In this document: positions 25,403 to 34,235 of the stretch, in pieces
Layout: each line of letters opens with the position of its first letter
Position numbering within the stretch: the first letter of the stretch is position 1
NCBI GenBank assembly: GCA_902799965.1
Contig: CADCCO010000009.1
Span: forward strand, 1-54,226
Length of the DNA: 54,226 nt
Reading direction: 5' to 3'
Source: an uncultured Spirochaetaceae bacterium
GTDB taxonomy: Bacteria; Spirochaetota; Spirochaetia; Treponematales; Treponemataceae
The notes under the pieces: generated by a model
What the model saw: the letters and a program-made list of their open reading frames with translations, nothing else
Database searches by the model: none
What the model was told of the DNA's origin: nothing
Position numbers and translations under genes: made by a program

Positions 25403-26290
25403 CTACACCCAAAAGTCCGTTTTTTCAAATTCAACCTGGGGCTTCCAGCCGGTGTCCGCCGTCAATTCGCGAATGTCGGCCACAAGAAACATCGGTTGGT
25501 GCGGATAGTATTCCTTAGCGCCAAGCTTTAGCGGAACGGCGGGCGCGATTTTCTTTTGCAAGAGCTCCACGTATTCCCAAAGAGGCCTTCCCCGCCCGCT
25601 TCCAAGCGGATAAAATTTTCCGTCAACGCCGCGCTCGGCCACGGCCAAAAAGGCGCGGGCCGCGTCGTCGCAGTGAAGGTAGTCCCACATTTGCTCGCAC
25701 TTTGTAAGCTCAGGGCTGCGGCCGGCCTTAAGCTCGCGGACGACATAGCTAATCAAAGTGTTTTCGCCGTCATTCTGGCCGTAAACGCTGAGGATTCTAA
25801 GCCAGTTGAAGCGCAGGCCCAACTGCTTGCACAGCACGGCCGAAAATTTTCCGGCCGCATGCTTCGCTATTCCGTAGCCGCTTTCGGGCTTTACGGGAAG
25901 CTCCGGCGTTAGCGGAACGGTCTGAACGCCGTATTCCGCCTGGCTTCCGGCGCCTATGAAAACAGAGCAGCCCGCGCGCTTGGCAAGGCGAACCGCGTCA
26001 AGCGCGCATTCGACGTTCTTAAGCTGGCAGTCCACGTCGTCGCGGCCGATCACGGAAGTCTTGTTCCAGGCAAGGTGCAAAAAAACGTCGTAAGAGCCTT
26101 CAAGCTCCAGCGCCTTGTAATCGGAAATGTCGCATTCAACAACACGGACGCGGCTGTCTTGCGGAATGTTCTCGGCGCGCGGCGAGCCTTTTCTTGCAAT
26201 GCAAGTTATTTCATAATTTTGCTTTAGCGCTTCGCGGACAATCGCGCTTCCGATCATGCCGGTCGCGCCGGTAAGAAGAATTTTTTTCAC
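25403..26290 (-). CDS. NAD(P)-dependent SDR, candidate CDP-sugar ketone reductase
   Basis: 295 residues of an extended SDR: ILLTGATGMIGSAIVREAL (cofactor loop), DVFLHLAWNK, FIGAGSQAEYG and SGYGIAKHAAGKF with the YxxxK pair, then WDYLHCDDAARAFLAV, a common substrate-loop segment. Similar reductases finish 3,6-dideoxyhexoses (abequose or paratose type) and YerF finishes yersiniose. It overlaps the HAD gene by ATGA and is the last gene of the stretch that begins at rfbF. I therefore propose that it reduces a keto group in the CDP-linked sugar. The exact stereochemistry cannot be read from sequence. Confidence 0.75.
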   Translation of the reverse strand: MKKILLTGATGMIGSAIVREALKQNYEITCIARKGSPRAENIPQDSRVRVVECDISDYKALELEGSYDVFLHLAWNKTSVIGRDDVDCQLKNVECALDAVRLAKRAGCSVFIGAGSQAEYGVQTVPLTPELPVKPESGYGIAKHAAGKFSAVLCKQLGLRFNWLRILSVYGQNDGENTLISYVVRELKAGRSPELTKCEQMWDYLHCDDAARAFLAVAERGVDGKFYPLGSGRGRPLWEYVELLQKKIAPAVPLKLGAKEYYPHQPMFLVADIRELTADTGWKPQVEFEKTDFWV

Positions 26291-26940
26291 GCAAGGGCCT
26301 CCAGTTGGGCAAGCAGCTCCGCCGCGCTCTTTGCGACATTAGCGCAAGCGGCGGCGCGCAATTCCGCTTCCGTTCCTGTTCCCCACAAAACGCCGATTGC
26401 AGGAATGCCGTTCGCGGTCGCGGCGCGCGCGTCAGTGTCCATGTCGCCTACGCCGACGAATTTTTGGCCCGAAAAATCGGCCATGCAGAGCGCGAAAAGC
26501 TCAGTCTTTGTTTTGCGCGAGGCGGCCGGCTCCTTCATAAAAGAATACGGCGTTGCGACGGAGACGAAATATTTTTTCCAGCCCAGCTTTTCCAAAATGC
26601 GGCCGGTCGCCAAGTCAGGCTTGTTGGTGACAATGTGGTGGACAAAGCGCGCGTCCGCCAAAATCTTTTCAACGCCGTCAAAGGGCGGCGTGTTGTCAAA
26701 ACCGCAATTGTCGTAATTTGCGCGAAAGGCGGAGACCACCTGGGCCTTTTTTCCCTCGTTCAAAACGCTTTTGTCAAAGGCCGCGTCCAAAATTTTGTCA
26801 ATCGTTGGGCCAATTCTAAAAGGCGCTTTTTGGTCGCATTCATTCAACCCAACTTCGCGGACAGACTTTACAAGCGCGGCGTAAACTTCTTTTTCGGAAT
26901 CAATCAAAGTTCCGTCCAAATCCCAAATGACATGAAGCAT
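26287..26940 (-). CDS. HAD phosphatase, phosphoglycolate-phosphatase-like
   Basis: 217 residues: VIWDLDGTLIDSEKEVYAAL (DxD nucleophile motif), HHIVTNKPDLATGRIL (motif II region with TN), a conserved lysine segment around KTKTELFAL and the metal motif VGVGDMDTDARAATANG. The cap insertion is of the small helical type. These enzymes hydrolyse small phosphate esters. Overlap with the SDR downstream by ATGA and an 11-bp gap to the TPP enzyme upstream place it in the branched-sugar operon, where it could remove a phosphate from an intermediate made by the aldolase. That role is inference. Confidence 0.78.
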   Translation of the reverse strand: MLHVIWDLDGTLIDSEKEVYAALVKSVREVGLNECDQKAPFRIGPTIDKILDAAFDKSVLNEGKKAQVVSAFRANYDNCGFDNTPPFDGVEKILADARFVHHIVTNKPDLATGRILEKLGWKKYFVSVATPYSFMKEPAASRKTKTELFALCMADFSGQKFVGVGDMDTDARAATANGIPAIGVLWGTGTEAELRAAACANVAKSAAELLAQLEALA

Positions 26941-26951
26941 AAAAGATCCGC

Positions 26952-28763
26952 CTATTGCAACGAAAGCGCTTCCGCTTTTATCGCCTTCATTTCTTCTTCC
27001 GGCAAGAAGGGGAACATGTCCTCCAAGCTTGGAGACACCATAGAGCCGTCCGGCAATCTTTTTGACGAAAGCTTGGGGCTAAAGAATTGTTCGGGATTCA
27101 CCACCGCCTCGACAATCATAGGGCCGTCCATTGCCAGCGCCTTTTTAACGCCCTCGCGCGCGGCGGAGTATTTTTCAATCTTCACAAAAGGAATTTGATA
27201 CGCGTAGGCGATTCGCTCAAGTTGCGGGAAGGACAAGTCGCCGCTTTCCTGCCCCACGCCAACCTCGCAATGGTTTGAAAAAAGATTCCGCTGCGTTTGG
27301 CGGATTGAATGATAGCCGGCGTTGTTCAACACGACAATCTTTAGGTTCAGCTTGTTGTGGAATATCGTCTGCAATTCCTGAATGTTCATCTGAAGGCTTC
27401 CGTCGCCCTCTATGCAAACCGTTCGACTGGCGCCGCGGCGGACGGCTACGCCCAAAGCGGCGGGCAAACCGTAGCCCATCGCCGCGCAGCCGGAATTGGT
27501 GAAAAGGCGCGTGTTCTTTTTTACAATCGCAGCTTGGAATCCTATAACGCAGGCGCTTCCGTTTGAGCAAACCACAGCGTCGCCGGCGGACAATTCCGAA
27601 AAAAGCGCGTCAACAAAGGCGTAAGGATTCATCGGGCTTTCTTCATTTTTCATCTCAGGAAGGCAAGCCGGATAGCGAAGGTTTATTTTACGCGCCCATT
27701 CAGTCCACTTTGAATGGCTGCAAAGCGCGGCGCTCGATTCGTTCAGCGCGGCGATTGCGTCTTTAACGTCGGCGAATATCGGCATGTCAATCTTTAGCGT
27801 AGGCTTTTCAAGCTCGGCGGGGTCGATGTCAACCATTATTTTATAGGCCGCCGGCGCGAAGTTTTCCCAATTGTAGCTTATTTGCCTTATGTTCAAGCGG
27901 CAGCCCAAAATCAAAAGCAAGTCCGAATATTGCGCCGTAAAGTTTCCGCCGCGCGTTCCGACAGTTCCAGGGCGGCCGGCAAAGCAGGGGTTGTCGTCCG
28001 CCACAAGGTCGTGCGCGTTCCAAGCCGTCACAACGGGAATTTTTAGTTTTTCAACAAGCGTCTGGAACGCCTCAAAAGCGCCGCCGATTCTCACGCCCTC
28101 GCCGGCAAAAATCACGGGCCGCTTTGCCGCGTTCAATTTTTTTATTATTTCGTCAACAGCGGCCGGCGCTACTGGCGGTGGAAGCTCGCGCGCGTCCTCG
28201 GCGCTGTCGTAATGGCGCAAGGCTTCAGTTTCTATCGTCGCGCCCTGTATGTTAAGAGGAACGTCAACCCAGCAAGGGCCGGGGCGGCCATGCGTCGCCA
28301 AATAAAGCGCCTTTTCCAAAACATAGGCGATATCGTTGGCGTTTTCAATCATCACGGCGTATTTTGTCATTGTCTTTACAGTGTCAACGATGTTGAATTC
28401 TTGGTCGCCCAATTGGCGCAGGGGAACGCGCGTCGAGCGGATTGTTGTGGAAAACTTGACTTGTCCGGAAAGAACGAGCATCGGAATCGAGTCAAGCCAG
28501 CCGCCCAAAACGCCCGTAATGGCGTTGGTTCCGCCCGGCCCGCTTGTGACGCAAACGGCGGCGATTTTTCCGCTGTAGCGCGCGTAGCCTTCCGCCGCGA
28601 TGGCGCAGGCCTGCTCGTGGTGGTTGTAAGTGGATCGCAATTTTGGATGGTGGCCAAGCGCGTCGTTCAAGTGCATCGCGCCGCCGCCCGTAACGGTAAA
28701 GACATCCGTAATTCCGTTGTTTGCCAAAAAGTCCGCTATGTAATCCGCAACTCGTTGTTTCAT
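26952..28763 (-). CDS. TPP-dependent acetolactate-synthase-like enzyme (YerE-like role proposed)
   Basis: 603 residues with all three domains of the acetohydroxyacid-synthase family. N-terminal: YNHHEQACAIAAEGYAR with catalytic E50, then SGPGGTNAITGVLGGWLDSIP. Middle: a Rossmann-like domain at about 190-350. C-terminal: IEGDGSLQMNIQELQTIF...VVLNNAGYHSIRQTQ, the ThDP-Mg motif GDG-x(n)-NN. No regulatory subunit or other branched-chain amino-acid gene is nearby. In polysaccharide loci with rfbF, rfbG and rfbH, a homologue (YerE) transfers a two-carbon unit from pyruvate to C4 of CDP-3,6-dideoxy-4-ketoglucose. All those genes are here on one strand, so the same role is proposed. It is adjacent to an HMGL-type aldolase fusion, which is not part of the known pathway. 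Confidence 0.75.
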   Translation of the reverse strand: MKQRVADYIADFLANNGITDVFTVTGGGAMHLNDALGHHPKLRSTYNHHEQACAIAAEGYARYSGKIAAVCVTSGPGGTNAITGVLGGWLDSIPMLVLSGQVKFSTTIRSTRVPLRQLGDQEFNIVDTVKTMTKYAVMIENANDIAYVLEKALYLATHGRPGPCWVDVPLNIQGATIETEALRHYDSAEDARELPPPVAPAAVDEIIKKLNAAKRPVIFAGEGVRIGGAFEAFQTLVEKLKIPVVTAWNAHDLVADDNPCFAGRPGTVGTRGGNFTAQYSDLLLILGCRLNIRQISYNWENFAPAAYKIMVDIDPAELEKPTLKIDMPIFADVKDAIAALNESSAALCSHSKWTEWARKINLRYPACLPEMKNEESPMNPYAFVDALFSELSAGDAVVCSNGSACVIGFQAAIVKKNTRLFTNSGCAAMGYGLPAALGVAVRRGASRTVCIEGDGSLQMNIQELQTIFHNKLNLKIVVLNNAGYHSIRQTQRNLFSNHCEVGVGQESGDLSFPQLERIAYAYQIPFVKIEKYSAAREGVKKALAMDGPMIVEAVVNPEQFFSPKLSSKRLPDGSMVSPSLEDMFPFLPEEEMKAIKAEALSLQ

Positions 28764-28772
28764 TCTTTTATC

Positions 28773-30374
28773 CTAAAAATATTTGCTTGGCGTTATCGCC
28801 TTAATTTCGATTCTTTCCTTGAAGGACGCGATGAATTTCTTCAATTCTGAATTCCTAAGCCCGACGTTCCGCTTGTCGTAAAGAAGCTTTGCGTATTCTG
28901 AATAGTAGCATTCGTCGATTTTGTCGCTGTAGCCGTCAAAGCCCGCGAGCGCGACGCTTTTCACGCCCAGCCGCGCGCAAAGGTTCAAAAGCAAGACAAG
29001 GGGGTTGTCGTAAATCGCGTCAACGTCAGACTTTAAGTTGGCGAAGTTCACCACATAGTCAACCTTTTCTTTTGCCTCGGTGACATTGGACGCGCAAACG
29101 ACTTTGGCGCGCTCGCTTTGCGCGTAGATCCTGCTAAAGAACTGGCTGTAGCGCTTTGAGTTTCCCATAAAAACATAGTCAACGGGAAATTCGTCGTTCA
29201 AAAAATTCACGCTAAAAACGACAGGGCCTTTTTCTTTTATGTAAGAATCGATTTCCGCCTCGCGCTCCTTTATCGACTTGCCGGGGCCAATCAAAAGAAT
29301 TTCCTTTCCCGCCAGTTCCGCCTTAAGCCTCTCGATGTCGCGGCTGTCGTCAATCTCAGTGTTTTGGAATTCTTGGTAAAGGCGCTCGCACAAATCCTTG
29401 TCGTACAAAAGATTTTTGTCGCCCTCGCGCGGAAGTCTTGAAAGAATTTCGTTTATTTGCTTTATCGAAAGGGTTTTCTTTTCCAAAAGCTGCGTCACGT
29501 AATTGGGGTGGCATTCGTTGAGCGCGGAAATGTAAAACATCGGCCTGTAGCCCCATTCTTTTTTGGCGAACTCTTTTGTAATGTCAATGTCAATCGCCTC
29601 TTGAATCTGGTTTATGTCGTAGCTCTTCCCAAAGCGCTCGTTCATGTACATCGCCACAAGCTCGGTGCAGGCGTTGCCCGCGCTCTTTCCCATTCCGAAC
29701 AGAGTTCCGTCAATGGACAAGTCGCGGCCTTTGACGTTTTCCATAACAGCGATTGTGTTTGAATACGCCAGCTGAAAATTGTTGTGCGCGTGGTAGCCAA
29801 GAATGATGTTCTTGTCAAGGCGCTCGTTCATAATCTTGCAGTAATGCAAAAGCTTGTCGCTGTGCATAAGGCCGTAAGTGTCAACGATTGTCACGGCGTA
29901 CGGAGAGATTTTGTTGATTTTATCGATAAGGACGCGCATTTCGTCGTCGCTAAAAGTGGTGACCGAAACCGGGTTAACAAAAACCTTGTAGCCCTTCTCT
30001 TTTATTTGGCGGCAAAAATCCAGCGCTTGGTCTTGAAGATGCTTCTTGAATATGACGCGGATTCCGTCCAAATGGCTTTGCGATTTTGGCGCGACGCTTT
30101 CAATCGAGCAAGTTCCGTAGTCAATCATCGCAACGACCATCGCGCTCGGCTTTTGCATTCCGTCAAAAACCGGCTCAATCGATTTTGTGTCGGGGTAAAT
30201 CGAACGGTTGGGGTCGTAGGCGCGGCGCGCGTCGACAAAGCCCACTTCTATCGCGTCAACCCCGGCGCTGTCCAAGCGGCTAAAAACGCTTTTTATGCTG
30301 CCCGCGCCGAATTCCCAGTCGTTCACGTAGCCGCCGTCGCGCAGCGTGCAGTCAAGAAGATAGAGCCTGCTCAT
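28773..30374 (-). CDS. HMGL-type aldolase fused to GT42/DUF115-like domain (copy 2)
   Basis: 533 residues, paralogue of the protein at 3252-4817. DCTLRDGGYVNDW (8-20), the metal pair H195/H197 in GYHAHNNF and FGMGKSAGNA (227-236) define the aldolase barrel. Residues 357-533 repeat the GT42/DUF115-like core (ILLIGPGKSI, then VVFSVNF and VDYVFMGNSKRY). The two copies share order and spacing of motifs but differ widely elsewhere, so they probably act on different substrates. Here the neighbours are the TPP enzyme (9-bp gap) and a membrane glycosyltransferase (ATGA overlap). Condensation or cleavage of a 4-hydroxy-2-oxoacid-like group on the branched sugar is one possibility. Function not established. 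Confidence 0.7.
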   Translation of the reverse strand: MSRLYLLDCTLRDGGYVNDWEFGAGSIKSVFSRLDSAGVDAIEVGFVDARRAYDPNRSIYPDTKSIEPVFDGMQKPSAMVVAMIDYGTCSIESVAPKSQSHLDGIRVIFKKHLQDQALDFCRQIKEKGYKVFVNPVSVTTFSDDEMRVLIDKINKISPYAVTIVDTYGLMHSDKLLHYCKIMNERLDKNIILGYHAHNNFQLAYSNTIAVMENVKGRDLSIDGTLFGMGKSAGNACTELVAMYMNERFGKSYDINQIQEAIDIDITKEFAKKEWGYRPMFYISALNECHPNYVTQLLEKKTLSIKQINEILSRLPREGDKNLLYDKDLCERLYQEFQNTEIDDSRDIERLKAELAGKEILLIGPGKSIKEREAEIDSYIKEKGPVVFSVNFLNDEFPVDYVFMGNSKRYSQFFSRIYAQSERAKVVCASNVTEAKEKVDYVVNFANLKSDVDAIYDNPLVLLLNLCARLGVKSVALAGFDGYSDKIDECYYSEYAKLLYDKRNVGLRNSELKKFIASFKERIEIKAITPSKYF

Positions 30375-31819
30375 CGCGCCTGCCGCCGTTCCTTTATTAA
30401 ATCGAAAGCCGCGCTTAAAACGACAAGCAAAAACATGGCGAAGACAGAAAGCGAAATGACAACAAAAGAGCCCGTCACAAGATAATAAGCGGACAAAACG
30501 AATTTATGCGGAACAATAAGAAAGGTCGTGGCCACGGCAAAAAGGCAGGCGAACGCGAAATCCAAAGCGCTTTCCTCGCCATCGTTTATAAAATGCAAAA
30601 GCGGAATCAACAAGTACAAGAGCAAATACATGCCTGAAAAATCAGGAACGTAAACGCAAAGAAGCGAGACGCTCAAAAGCTTTTTCCAAATCTTCTTGTT
30701 GAACGCGAACGAGAAAACGCAAAGCGCGGCGCAAAGAATTTTGCACAAGGCGATAGCCGCGCCGCTTTGAACAGAGGCTTTGCCAGTCAAAAAGAAATGC
30801 GCGAGCAAAACGAAATTCTTTATCGAAACGTTCACGCCCTCGGCGTTCTTGGTCATTCTGTCGCCAAACTTCAAGGCGTTCAATACGGATTCCGCCGCGA
30901 CTGACAGCCAAGCGAGCGCGTCCACGCCCTTGGCAACGCGCAAATACAAGGCGGCTGCAAAAAAAGCGGCCAAGCAAGCCGCTCCGGCAATTCCCGCGCG
31001 CTTCCAATTTTCCGCGTGGATTTGAAAAAGCAAAAAGCATGCCGCCGCCGCAAGCAAAGCGAAAAGCGCCAAATGGGCGGCCACTTTTACGAACGCGAGC
31101 GCGCTTTTCATATAGTTCATCAAGCCCATGCTTTTTTCAAAATTTATGATGAAGTCCAAATGGGCGCACGCAATGAAAGAAAAAACAAAAATGACAAGTG
31201 TTTCCAGCGCGACCGTCAAAAGCCCCTTAAAGTCTTTTTTTTCCAACAGCAGCAAGAGAAAGGCGCCCGGATAAAGCTTGAGCGACATAGCGAGCGCGAT
31301 GAAAAGATATGACAGCCTTTTCTTTTTTTCGTCGCCTGAGGAATAAAAAATCACGAACAAAAGCGAAAGCAAAAAAGCGAACGACATAATGTTGGCTCTT
31401 TCCAAAGCCCACAAAACAATGCCCGAAAACAAAAGCAAAACGGAATAAAATATCTTTCTCTTTGGCTCGCCCTTCACAAAAAAATATGTCGTGAACAAAA
31501 AGACGGAAGCGAAGGCCAAAAAATAAAGCGCCAAAAACATCGCGCCGCAATAATTGGCCCGCAAGCCTTCTTCCGACAAAGCCACGTCGGGATGCGGAAG
31601 CAAATGCAAAAGCTTGAACGGAATCAAAGACAAGGGCGGATAGGTTGTGTTGTAAGGACGGACCGCCATGTTGAACAAATCCATAAAGGAATCACCCGCA
31701 AAAGGATGAAGGTAAAAGCCCACGCCACGTCTGCTGAACAAAAGCAAAAGCGAAAGCGCGTACAACGCCAAAAAGCAAAAGACAAAAAACTTGTTCTTTG
31801 TAATTCTTGCGTTCAACAT
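30371..31819 (-). CDS. Polytopic membrane glycosyltransferase (GT87/DUF2029-like)
   Basis: 482 residues, largely hydrophobic with about ten predicted membrane helices. An early loop after the first helix reads FAGDSFMDLFNMAVRPYNTTYPPLSL. Acidic residues in this loop and the YPPLSLIPF segment are typical of GT87/DUF2029 polyprenyl-phosphate-sugar transferases of the GT-C fold. A later motif SLKLYPGAFLLLL is also seen in this family. It would act on the periplasmic face, using a polyprenyl-linked sugar. It overlaps the upstream aldolase gene by ATGA and is 10 bp from rfbH, so it is co-transcribed with the CDP-sugar genes. Complete. Confidence 0.68.
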   Translation of the reverse strand: MLNARITKNKFFVFCFLALYALSLLLLFSRRGVGFYLHPFAGDSFMDLFNMAVRPYNTTYPPLSLIPFKLLHLLPHPDVALSEEGLRANYCGAMFLALYFLAFASVFLFTTYFFVKGEPKRKIFYSVLLLFSGIVLWALERANIMSFAFLLSLLFVIFYSSGDEKKKRLSYLFIALAMSLKLYPGAFLLLLLEKKDFKGLLTVALETLVIFVFSFIACAHLDFIINFEKSMGLMNYMKSALAFVKVAAHLALFALLAAAACFLLFQIHAENWKRAGIAGAACLAAFFAAALYLRVAKGVDALAWLSVAAESVLNALKFGDRMTKNAEGVNVSIKNFVLLAHFFLTGKASVQSGAAIALCKILCAALCVFSFAFNKKIWKKLLSVSLLCVYVPDFSGMYLLLYLLIPLLHFINDGEESALDFAFACLFAVATTFLIVPHKFVLSAYYLVTGSFVVISLSVFAMFLLVVLSAAFDLIKERRQAR

Positions 31820-31829
31820 GAAAATCTCC

Positions 31830-33164
31830 TTAGCGTCGCGCCCCGGCCTTTATCACAGCCGCCATCTTGTCAATCATCGCGTCGGTCATGCCCGGATACA
31901 CGCCCACCCAAAATGTGTCGCGCATAATGCGGTCGGTAGTTTCAAGGCCGCCCACAACGCGGTAGGCGGCCGTTCCGCGGATTTGGTCAAAGCAAGGGTG
32001 GCGGGTAAGGTTTCCCGCAAAAAGCGCGCGGGTCTGAATGTTTTCCGCCTCGATTTTTTTGACCAGCTCGTTGCGGCTGACGCCTTCCTTGCAGGTAATC
32101 AAAAATCCGAACCAGCTTGGGTCGCTGTCGGGAGCGGCTTCCGGCAAAATCAGTTTGTCCTGGGCGCCTTCCAACGCCGCGCGCAGGTGATTGAAGTTGG
32201 CCTTGCGCCGTTCGACAAACGAAGGGAATTTTTCCAGCTGGGCGCAGCCGATGGCCGCCTGCAAGTCGGTGGCCTTTAGGTTGTAGCCAAAGTGGCTGTA
32301 AGTGTACTTGTGGTCGTAGCCAAGCGGAAGCGTGCCGAACTTCCGGTCAAAGCGGTGGCCGCAAACGCCGTCCTTTCCGCTCGGGCAAACGCAGTCGCGG
32401 CCCCAATCACGCAAGGAGCGGATTATTTTATGCAAAAGCGGATTCTTTGTGTAGACCGCTCCGCCCTCGCCCATCGTCATGTGGTGCGGCGGGTAAAAGC
32501 TTGAAGTTCCGATGTCGCCGACTGTTCCTGTCTTGCAAGCCTTTCCGTCCAGCGTGTATTCCGAGCCGAGCGCGTCGCAGTTGTCTTCGACAAGCCACAA
32601 GTTATGCTTTTTGCAAAATTCCGTCACGGCCTTTAGGTCAAAGGGGTTTCCCAACGTGTGCGCCAGCATCACGGCCTTTGTCTTGGGGCTTAGGGCGGCC
32701 TCCAACTGCGCCGCGTCAATGTTGTACTGGGGAATCGTCACGTCGACAAAAACGGGAACGGCGCCGTACTGCAAAATCGGCGTCACCGTCGTGGGAAAGC
32801 CGCAAGCCACGGTAATCACTTCGTCGCCGCGCTGGATTTGCCGTTCCCTTAAAAGCGGAGAAGTCAGCGCCATAAAGGCAAGCAAGTTGGCCGAACTTCC
32901 GGAATTGACCAACGAAACAAATGGCGTTCCAAGATATTCGCCAAGCTCTTTTTCAAACTGGTCGGTGTAGCGGCCGCTTGTAAGCCAAAACTCCAGCGCG
33001 GCGTCGGCAAGGTTCATCATTTCCTTTTCGTCAAAAACGCGGCTTGCGTAGGCGATTCTGTCGCCGTCCTTCCATTCGGGACGAACCATGAATTTCTTGT
33101 AGTATTCGCGGACGCTTTCCAATATTTCTTTTGCCGCCTCTTCTTTTGTCTTGTTCTCAAACAT
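31830..33164 (-). CDS. rfbH: CDP-4-keto-6-deoxy-D-glucose 3-dehydrase (E1)
   Basis: 444 residues from the ATG at 33164, close to the usual 437; the longer frame adds 28 residues from inside rfbG. It is a fold-type-I PMP enzyme in which the usual lysine is replaced by histidine (FYPPHHMTMGEGG, H227/H228), the mark of E1. The iron-sulfur cysteines are present as C196 (DNCDALGSEY) and C258, C260 and C268 (CVC then C). With a reductase partner (E3, RfbI/DdhD) it removes the 3-hydroxyl of CDP-4-keto-6-deoxyglucose. No E3 gene is in the window, so an external reductase is needed. It directly follows rfbG. Confidence 0.92.
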   Translation of the reverse strand: MFENKTKEEAAKEILESVREYYKKFMVRPEWKDGDRIAYASRVFDEKEMMNLADAALEFWLTSGRYTDQFEKELGEYLGTPFVSLVNSGSSANLLAFMALTSPLLRERQIQRGDEVITVACGFPTTVTPILQYGAVPVFVDVTIPQYNIDAAQLEAALSPKTKAVMLAHTLGNPFDLKAVTEFCKKHNLWLVEDNCDALGSEYTLDGKACKTGTVGDIGTSSFYPPHHMTMGEGGAVYTKNPLLHKIIRSLRDWGRDCVCPSGKDGVCGHRFDRKFGTLPLGYDHKYTYSHFGYNLKATDLQAAIGCAQLEKFPSFVERRKANFNHLRAALEGAQDKLILPEAAPDSDPSWFGFLITCKEGVSRNELVKKIEAENIQTRALFAGNLTRHPCFDQIRGTAAYRVVGGLETTDRIMRDTFWVGVYPGMTDAMIDKMAAVIKAGARR

Positions 33165-33165
33165 A

Positions 33166-34227
33166 TTATTCGCCAAAATATTCTTTGATTTGCTTGTCAG
33201 TAATTTCAGCCGCGTCCGCGCCGCTTTGAACGGCCTTTTCCCACTCAACGATTTTTTTCACCGCTTTGCGAATGTTCCATTGCGGCTTCCAGCCCAGTTT
33301 TTCTTTGGCCTTTGAGCAGTCTAATTTTAAAAAGCCCGCTTCATGGGGAGCGTCAGGCTCCAAGCCGCTTTTCCAACTGGCGCCGCGCCCCCACTCGGCG
33401 CAAAACAAGTCGGCCAAAGTTCCGGTCGTGACGCAAGAATCGTCGTCAGGGCCAAAGTTGTAGGCTCCGGCGAGCGGCTTGTCTTCATATTGCGCCTTTG
33501 CCAGCGCAAGGTAGCCGCGAAGGCATTCCAAAACGTGCTGGTAAGGCCGCGTGGAATTTGGGTTTCGCAAAATTATTTCTTTTCCCGCCGTGACCGCGCG
33601 AACGCAGTCGGGGATGATTCTGTCAACGGCGTAGTCGCCGCCGCCGATAACGTTTCCGCTGCGCGCGGTGCTTATAGCTGGATACTTCGTGCGCTCGAAG
33701 AAAGAATTTCTGTAGCTGTAAGTGACCAGTTCCGAGCAAGACTTGCTGTTGGAATAAGGGTCGTAGCCGCAAAGAGTTTCGTCTTCTCGGTAGCCGCTTT
33801 GCCGCTCTCGGTTAAGGTAAACCTTGTCCGTGGTCACGTCCACAAGAGAACGGACTGACGGACAGGCGCGGACGGCCTCAAAAAGATTTACGGTTCCCAT
33901 AACGTTCGTCTCGTAAGTTTCGGCGGGATTCTTGTAGGCGGTCCTGACAATCGGCTGCGCGGCAAGATGGATGACGATGTCGGGCCGCGCCTCAAGCATG
34001 GCCGCCTTCAATTTTTCGCCGTCGCGAACGTCTCCGAGCGCGGACTTTATTTGGCCTTCCGTTCCAGTCAGTTCAAAAAGGCTTGGCCTTGTGGGCGGCT
34101 CAAGAGAATAGCCCGCGACATCCGCTCCCGCCAAAAGCAAAACTCGGCAAAGCCAAGTTCCCTTAAAGCCCGTGTGGCCGGTAAGAAAAATTTTTTTGTT
34201 CTTATAAAAAGAAAGCAATTCAGTCAT
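33166..34227 (-). CDS. rfbG: CDP-glucose 4,6-dehydratase
   Basis: 353 residues, matching the family size. Cofactor loop IFLTGHTGFKGTWLC, then VIHLAAQPIVRTAYKNPAETYETNVMGTVNLFEAVR, VDVTTDKVYLNRE (Thr-Asp-Lys catalytic triplet in place of the Ser/Glu of other dehydratases), YDPYSNSKSCSELV (YxxxK) and the SARSGNVIGGGDYA segment diagnostic for CDP-glucose dehydratase. It makes CDP-4-keto-6-deoxyglucose from CDP-glucose. It is sandwiched between rfbF and rfbH with gaps of 8 bp and 1 bp, the classical order of the CDP-dideoxyhexose pathway. Confidence 0.93.
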   Translation of the reverse strand: MTELLSFYKNKKIFLTGHTGFKGTWLCRVLLLAGADVAGYSLEPPTRPSLFELTGTEGQIKSALGDVRDGEKLKAAMLEARPDIVIHLAAQPIVRTAYKNPAETYETNVMGTVNLFEAVRACPSVRSLVDVTTDKVYLNRERQSGYREDETLCGYDPYSNSKSCSELVTYSYRNSFFERTKYPAISTARSGNVIGGGDYAVDRIIPDCVRAVTAGKEIILRNPNSTRPYQHVLECLRGYLALAKAQYEDKPLAGAYNFGPDDDSCVTTGTLADLFCAEWGRGASWKSGLEPDAPHEAGFLKLDCSKAKEKLGWKPQWNIRKAVKKIVEWEKAVQSGADAAEITDKQIKEYFGE

Positions 34228-34235
34228 GCAAAGCC

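Noticed and set aside
26305..27198. Long plus-strand open frame (297 codons) opposite the HAD and TPP genes
   Set aside because: It is antisense to two clearly recognisable enzymes, has no family motif, and is expected in GC-rich DNA where antisense frames stay open by chance.
26952..28763. The TPP enzyme as ordinary acetolactate synthase for branched amino acids
   Set aside because: No regulatory subunit or ilv gene is nearby and it is embedded among CDP-sugar genes, although sequence alone cannot fully exclude it.
28212..28850. Plus-strand open frame of 212 codons
   Set aside because: It is antisense to the TPP enzyme, with composition typical of a shadow frame.
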